In this document: piece by piece, positions 60,317 to 64,000 of the stretch | Numbering within the stretch: position 1 is the first letter of the stretch | How the letters are laid out: every line of letters begins with the position of its first letter | From: Alcaligenes faecalis | Lineage (GTDB): Bacteria > Pseudomonadota > Gammaproteobacteria > Burkholderiales > Burkholderiaceae_B | Direction: 5' to 3' | Assembly: GCF_002443155.1 (NCBI RefSeq) | Contig: NZ_CP023667.1 | Coordinates: 2,976,001 to 3,040,000 of the forward strand | DNA: 64,000 bases | The notes under the pieces: generated by a model | Databases searched by the model: none | What the model was told of the DNA's origin: nothing | The model's input: the letters and a program-made list of their open reading frames with translations, nothing else | Program-made: the position numbers and the translations under genes

Positions 60317-62275
60317 TCAAGGCGTCACGATGTTGAACCACAAGCCGGGCTCCTCAAACAAACCCGCAAATTCCTGGAACTTGCGACCCGCCCCTTGCAG
60401 CTTGGCACGATCCGTTTTCATAGCCGTTTTCCAGTCCAGCATCTTGCCTTGAATCAGCTTGAAATCCGCCAGGCTGACTGACATGGTGGCCTGAGCCGGC
60501 AAACCGGGGCGCGTACTGTAATTGAGCACCGAATTGCCAATGCTGATGGTGTAAGTCGTATCTATATCCACAAAGTGGAAAGCAACCGTCAGCTCCTTGT
60601 CTTTGACCTTTTCATCGTCCAGACGCACAGCCATCAAGTCAAACATCATCTCGGGCGTCAGTGCGGCCAGCATATCGGCGTTATTGTTCGGCGGCACAGG
60701 CAGGTCCGGTGCACCATTGCGCAGTTCCAAAGCCCCTTGCAGGTAGATGGAACGCCACGGCCCGGATTCGGCCTGATAACCCAGCTGCTCATAGCTATTG
60801 GCCAGCAATTGGCGCGCTTCCGTATCTTTGGCATCGGCAAAGACCAGATGCTTCACCACCATGGCCACCCAACGGTATTCGCCCCGATCGAAGTCTTCCT
60901 GGGCTTTTTGCAGCAGACGATCACGCCCTATATATTCCACATACTTCGCCCCCGCTGCCGTAGGTGGCAAGACATCCAGACTGGAAGGATTGCCGTCGTA
61001 CCAACCCATGTAGTACTGATACACCGCCCGTGCATTGTGCTTGAGCGTGCCGTAATAACCGCGCGTCGCCCAGTCTTTCTGCAAGGACTCGGGCAGCTCG
61101 ATCAGCTCGGCAATTTCTTCGCCGGTATAGCCCTTGTTCATCAGGTTTACGCTGCGATCGTGGATGTACTTGTACAGATCACGCTGCTTGATCAGGTAAT
61201 CGTGGACCTGCTCCTTGCCCCACACAGGCCAGTGGTGCGCCTGAAACTTCACCTCCGTGCCATCGCCAAACAGATCAATGGTTTCATTGATGTAGTTGGC
61301 CCATTCCCTGGCATCCCGCACCTGTGTACCGCGCAAGGACAGAATATTGTGCATGGTGTTGGTCGTGTTCTCGGCCATCCACATGGCTTTGAACTGTGGC
61401 AGGTAGGTATTCATTTCCACCGGAGCCTCGGTGCCGGGCGTCAGCTGCATGACCATTTCAACGCCATCCACCACCAACTTTTCACCCGACCTGGACACCG
61501 AACGCGTAGGCGCAATCAGGGAGACGGAACCGAGCGGATTAGTCATGCCCAGCCCCGAGCCCACGCTGTGCTCCGGACCGCGCGGCAAGAAAGCCCCGTA
61601 CATATAGGTCGCACGGCGCTTCATGGCATTGCCGGCAATCACTCCTTCGCTGATGGCATGCTCCACGAAGCCTTCTGGTGCAATGATCTGTACCTGCCCT
61701 GAATCCACCGCGGCCTGATCCACCAGCCCCTTGGCTCCCGCGTAATGGTCTATGTGGGAATGGCTGTAAACAATCGCCTTGATGGGGGCTGCCTGCACAT
61801 GCTTTTGCAACAAGGCATACGCGGCGGCAGCCGTTTCGGTAGAGGTACCCACATCAAACACAATCCAGCCGCTTGTGCCGCGTACAAAGGTGATGTTGGA
61901 CAAGTCATAGCCGCGCACCTGATAAATATTGTCCGTCACCTTGTACACGCCATCGAGCAGGTTCAGCTGTGACATGCGCCACAAACCTGGATGCACCGTG
62001 CTGGGCGCAGCGCTATCGGGCTTGATGAAGGCCTTGTAGGAATCCAGATCCCACACCACGTTGCCGTTCACGCCTTTGATCTGCAGGCTGGGCTCGCGGT
62101 AAATCAAACCGCGCTGGGCATTCTTGAAATCGTGGGTGTCATCAAACGGGAGCGTTTTCATCCACTGAGCGTGACGCTCCTGCGTTGCCTGCGTGGCAGG
62201 TGCCGCCTGCGCCTGACCCAAACCCGCACTGACTACTGCCGCCAGCATGACTGTTCTTATTGCTGCATGTGCCAT
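60317..62275 (-). CDS. SdsA-type alkylsulfatase (metallo-beta-lactamase fold)
   Basis: A 652-residue exported hydrolase of primary alkyl sulfates such as dodecyl sulfate. A signal peptide (ending QAQAAP) precedes the binuclear zinc motif SHSHIDHYAGAKGLVD. Further ligands lie in the ENTTNTMHNILSLRG and FQAHHWPVWGKEQV regions. An alkylsulfatase dimerisation domain and a C-terminal SCP2-like lipid-binding domain (LTPEMMFDLMAVRLDDEKVKDKELTVAFHFVDI) follow. Length matches SdsA1/YjcS. AGGAGG precedes the ATG at 62275. Divergent from an outer-membrane protein gene. Confidence 0.93.
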   Translation of the reverse strand: MAHAAIRTVMLAAVVSAGLGQAQAAPATQATQERHAQWMKTLPFDDTHDFKNAQRGLIYREPSLQIKGVNGNVVWDLDSYKAFIKPDSAAPSTVHPGLWRMSQLNLLDGVYKVTDNIYQVRGYDLSNITFVRGTSGWIVFDVGTSTETAAAAYALLQKHVQAAPIKAIVYSHSHIDHYAGAKGLVDQAAVDSGQVQIIAPEGFVEHAISEGVIAGNAMKRRATYMYGAFLPRGPEHSVGSGLGMTNPLGSVSLIAPTRSVSRSGEKLVVDGVEMVMQLTPGTEAPVEMNTYLPQFKAMWMAENTTNTMHNILSLRGTQVRDAREWANYINETIDLFGDGTEVKFQAHHWPVWGKEQVHDYLIKQRDLYKYIHDRSVNLMNKGYTGEEIAELIELPESLQKDWATRGYYGTLKHNARAVYQYYMGWYDGNPSSLDVLPPTAAGAKYVEYIGRDRLLQKAQEDFDRGEYRWVAMVVKHLVFADAKDTEARQLLANSYEQLGYQAESGPWRSIYLQGALELRNGAPDLPVPPNNNADMLAALTPEMMFDLMAVRLDDEKVKDKELTVAFHFVDIDTTYTISIGNSVLNYSTRPGLPAQATMSVSLADFKLIQGKMLDWKTAMKTDRAKLQGAGRKFQEFAGLFEEPGLWFNIVTP

Positions 62276-62429
62276 GACACGCTCCTCCTGATGGGCTTTT
62301 TCAACAAGCGTCTCATTCTGGGAGCAAAGCGGACCTGATAGCCCAATCTGCGGATTTGCCACAGTGGCCCGCTTTAAATGCTTTTTCAACGCCGCTTTTC
62401 TACCTTCGGTTTTTCGAGGAGGTATGCAT

Positions 62430-63188
62430 ATGCAAAAGACAATATTTGGCCTGTTGGCCACCAGCCTGATCAGCACGGGTGCCCTGGCCCAGTCCCAGAA
62501 CGACGCCAATAACCCGCTAAGCCCCCGGCCCATGGTCAGCCTGCACGACTACTACGTGCCCGAGCTGTACAAGCTCGACAATGCCTGGGCAAACCAGACG
62601 GTGCTGCGTGCCGTCCTGCCCAACAAGACCTTTGGTCTGCCGCAGCTATGGCGTTTGAATGTACCGATTGTGGCCTTGCACCATGATCGTCTGGGCAGCA
62701 AATCCGGCTTGGGCGACATCACCTTCATGGATGTATTCATGAAAAACGCAGGCAGTTTTTCTTATGGCATCGGCCCCTTGCTGGTGATGCCTACGGCATC
62801 GAACGATTTGCTGGGACAAGGCAAATGGCAAATTGGCAGTGCAGCAGCTTTGGTTGCCAGCAGGGATTGGGGTCTGGCAGGCGGGCTACTGACCTTTCAA
62901 CAATCCTTTGCCGGGGACTCGGACCGCGAGAAGGTCAAAATGGCCACCTTCCAGCCCGCTCTGTTCTATAACCTGCCCAATGGCTTTTACCTGCGCTCCA
63001 GCGGGGTGTGGACCTTTGACCTGAAAAACCACACCCATCACATTCCTGTAGGTCTGGGCCTGGGCAAGGTGTTCAAGCCCGGCAAGAGCGTGATCAACGC
63101 CTTTATCGAACCACAATACTCAGTGGACAAGAAAGGCGCAGGAGCACCGGTATGGCAAATTTTTGCGGGTATCAACTTCCAGTTCTAA
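62430..63188 (+). CDS. Predicted outer-membrane beta-barrel protein
   Basis: A 252-residue exported protein: signal peptide (residues 1-20, ending GALAQ), then alternating hydrophobic/polar strands and a final QIFAGINFQF ending in Phe, typical of outer-membrane beta-barrels. The pattern resembles small barrels annotated as neuromedin-U-like or as transporters of hydrophobic compounds. GAGGAGG supports the ATG at 62430 (7-base spacing) over the one at 62424. Divergent from the alkylsulfatase, so it may help entry of alkyl sulfates or fatty alcohols (inferred). Confidence 0.65.
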   Translation: MQKTIFGLLATSLISTGALAQSQNDANNPLSPRPMVSLHDYYVPELYKLDNAWANQTVLRAVLPNKTFGLPQLWRLNVPIVALHHDRLGSKSGLGDITFMDVFMKNAGSFSYGIGPLLVMPTASNDLLGQGKWQIGSAAALVASRDWGLAGGLLTFQQSFAGDSDREKVKMATFQPALFYNLPNGFYLRSSGVWTFDLKNHTHHIPVGLGLGKVFKPGKSVINAFIEPQYSVDKKGAGAPVWQIFAGINFQF

Positions 63189-64000
63189 CCGGGCTGGCGC
63201 TGGATCCACACACTGCGCGCCGCCAGATCGGGCAGGCGCTCGCGCCGATGTCGGATCCAGCCTTCATAGGCGTACAAGCCGCTGCGCAAGACTTCTTGCT
63301 GGGCCTGCGCCCAGCAAACCTGCGCCTGCTGTCTATCCGCACGGACCCAGGCCAGATCCCCCCGCAAGCAGTCAAGCTCCGGCAGATACAGGGTAGAAGC
63401 CCGCTCCTGCGCGATCTGGCCAACTTGATCCAAAGCCTGGCTGGCACGTTCGATTTCACCTTGGGCCAAATGGCAGCGGGCCACAATGCACAGAAAAGCA
63501 TCCGTCGCCAAAGGCATGCTGCGTGCAAACTCGGGCAACAGCCCCAGCAGGCGCTCCAGCTCCGAGCCTGTTTCTTCACCTCGTACCAAACGGCAATACA
63601 GCACATAGGTTTCAGCCACGGCACACCACACACTGCCAGGCAAGACAGGTTGCAACATGCCCAGCAAAGCCTGACTGCGGCCAGCCAGCATGTCCAGATT
63701 GCCTTGCAGATACAGGATGCGCAGCATCTGGATTTCTGCAATCACCGCCGAAATTCGAGACTGACTTTGACTGGCCAGAAACTGGGCATGGCGAGCATTG
63801 GCAACGCCCTGCTCAAAGCGCCCTTGCAGCACTTGAGCCAGCCCCAGCAGGCTGTGTACCAAAGCCGGACAATGATGGCCCAGAGCCGCATCCATGGCCG
63901 GAACGGGTTGCTCGTACGCCAGGGCACGCAGCGCCTCATCCAAGGCCAGCTCGGCCTGTTGCACACGACCTTTCCAGAACAGATACTGGGCCTCGGCATA
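63185..64000 (-). CDS. C-terminal part of a TPR-rich protein (cut by window edge)
   Basis: An open frame that runs off the right edge; the visible 271 residues are helical repeats of the tetratricopeptide type (for example LVHSLLGLAQVLQGRFEQGVANARHAQFLA, CIVARCHLAQGEIERASQALDQVGQIA). Such tails occur in large LuxR/MalT-like or ATPase regulators. The last codon overlaps the convergent barrel gene by 4 bases. It may be a regulator of the alkylsulfatase locus; without the N-terminal part this stays open. Confidence 0.6.
   Translation of the reverse strand, partial: YAEAQYLFWKGRVQQAELALDEALRALAYEQPVPAMDAALGHHCPALVHSLLGLAQVLQGRFEQGVANARHAQFLASQSQSRISAVIAEIQMLRILYLQGNLDMLAGRSQALLGMLQPVLPGSVWCAVAETYVLYCRLVRGEETGSELERLLGLLPEFARSMPLATDAFLCIVARCHLAQGEIERASQALDQVGQIAQERASTLYLPELDCLRGDLAWVRADRQQAQVCWAQAQQEVLRSGLYAYEGWIRHRRERLPDLAARSVWIQRQPG

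Noticed and set aside
1..64000. CRISPR arrays, insertion sequences, prophage genes, rRNA
   Set aside because: No spaced direct repeats, transposase or phage genes and no rRNA-like sequence were seen on either strand.

Overview
The window looks like a chromosomal segment of a betaproteobacterium of the family Alcaligenaceae, most likely Alcaligenes or a close relative. The evidence is three Bug/TctC-type periplasmic solute receptors each beside its own catabolic genes, the gloB / methyltransferase / rnhA / dnaQ / tRNA-Val block, and the general gene style. This is inferred from gene content, without a database search. No phage, insertion sequence or CRISPR array was seen.

Layout. 0-3.2 kb: a metal, siderophore or corrinoid uptake operon (TonB receptor, binding protein, start of a permease) behind a terminator-bearing leader. 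3.5-8.4 kb: a short-chain fatty acid transporter, then a LysR regulator divergent from an amidohydrolase and a Bug receptor. 8.4-17.9 kb: housekeeping (tRNA-Val, dnaQ, an RND efflux pair, rnhA, a methyltransferase, gloB, mltD, fabI). 18.0-25.7 kb: a catabolic operon with a three-subunit molybdenum hydroxylase and a MarR regulator, sharing palindromic operator-like sites. 25.7-30.6 kb: a DctB/DctD-type two-component system and dctA with a canonical sigma-54 promoter. 30.8-36.9 kb: a GST-like protein, trhO, a YdjM-like membrane protein and small envelope proteins.

36.9-47.2 kb is the most unusual part: a stress island built around a second sigma-54 factor. It holds an AAA+ sigma-54 activator with a degenerate receiver and no DNA-binding domain, a DUF4142 protein, an rpoN paralogue, otsA, an MscS channel, a KGG-repeat protein, a stress-type SDR, otsB, a DUF3182 protein and an alpha/beta hydrolase. 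I find GG-N10-GC elements of the form [G/A/C]GG-N-AC-N5-[T/G]TGC upstream of DUF4142, rpoN2, otsA, mscS and the KGG operon, including two divergent pairs, and a weaker one before the activator. This suggests a self-contained, autoregulated sigma-54 stress regulon for trehalose synthesis and osmotic protection.

47.2-55.9 kb: a divergent acyl-CoA catabolic cluster (thiol dioxygenase, two crotonases, NDP-forming acyl-CoA synthetase, Bug receptor, AcuI-like reductase, CaiB-like CoA-transferase, IclR regulator) with duplicated GAAC/GTTC operators in the divergent promoter region. 56.1-64.0 kb: a DUF2478 protein, an autotransporter with a metalloprotease-like HEFGH motif, an SdsA-type alkylsulfatase, an outer-membrane beta-barrel protein and the C-terminal part of a TPR-rich protein cut by the window edge.
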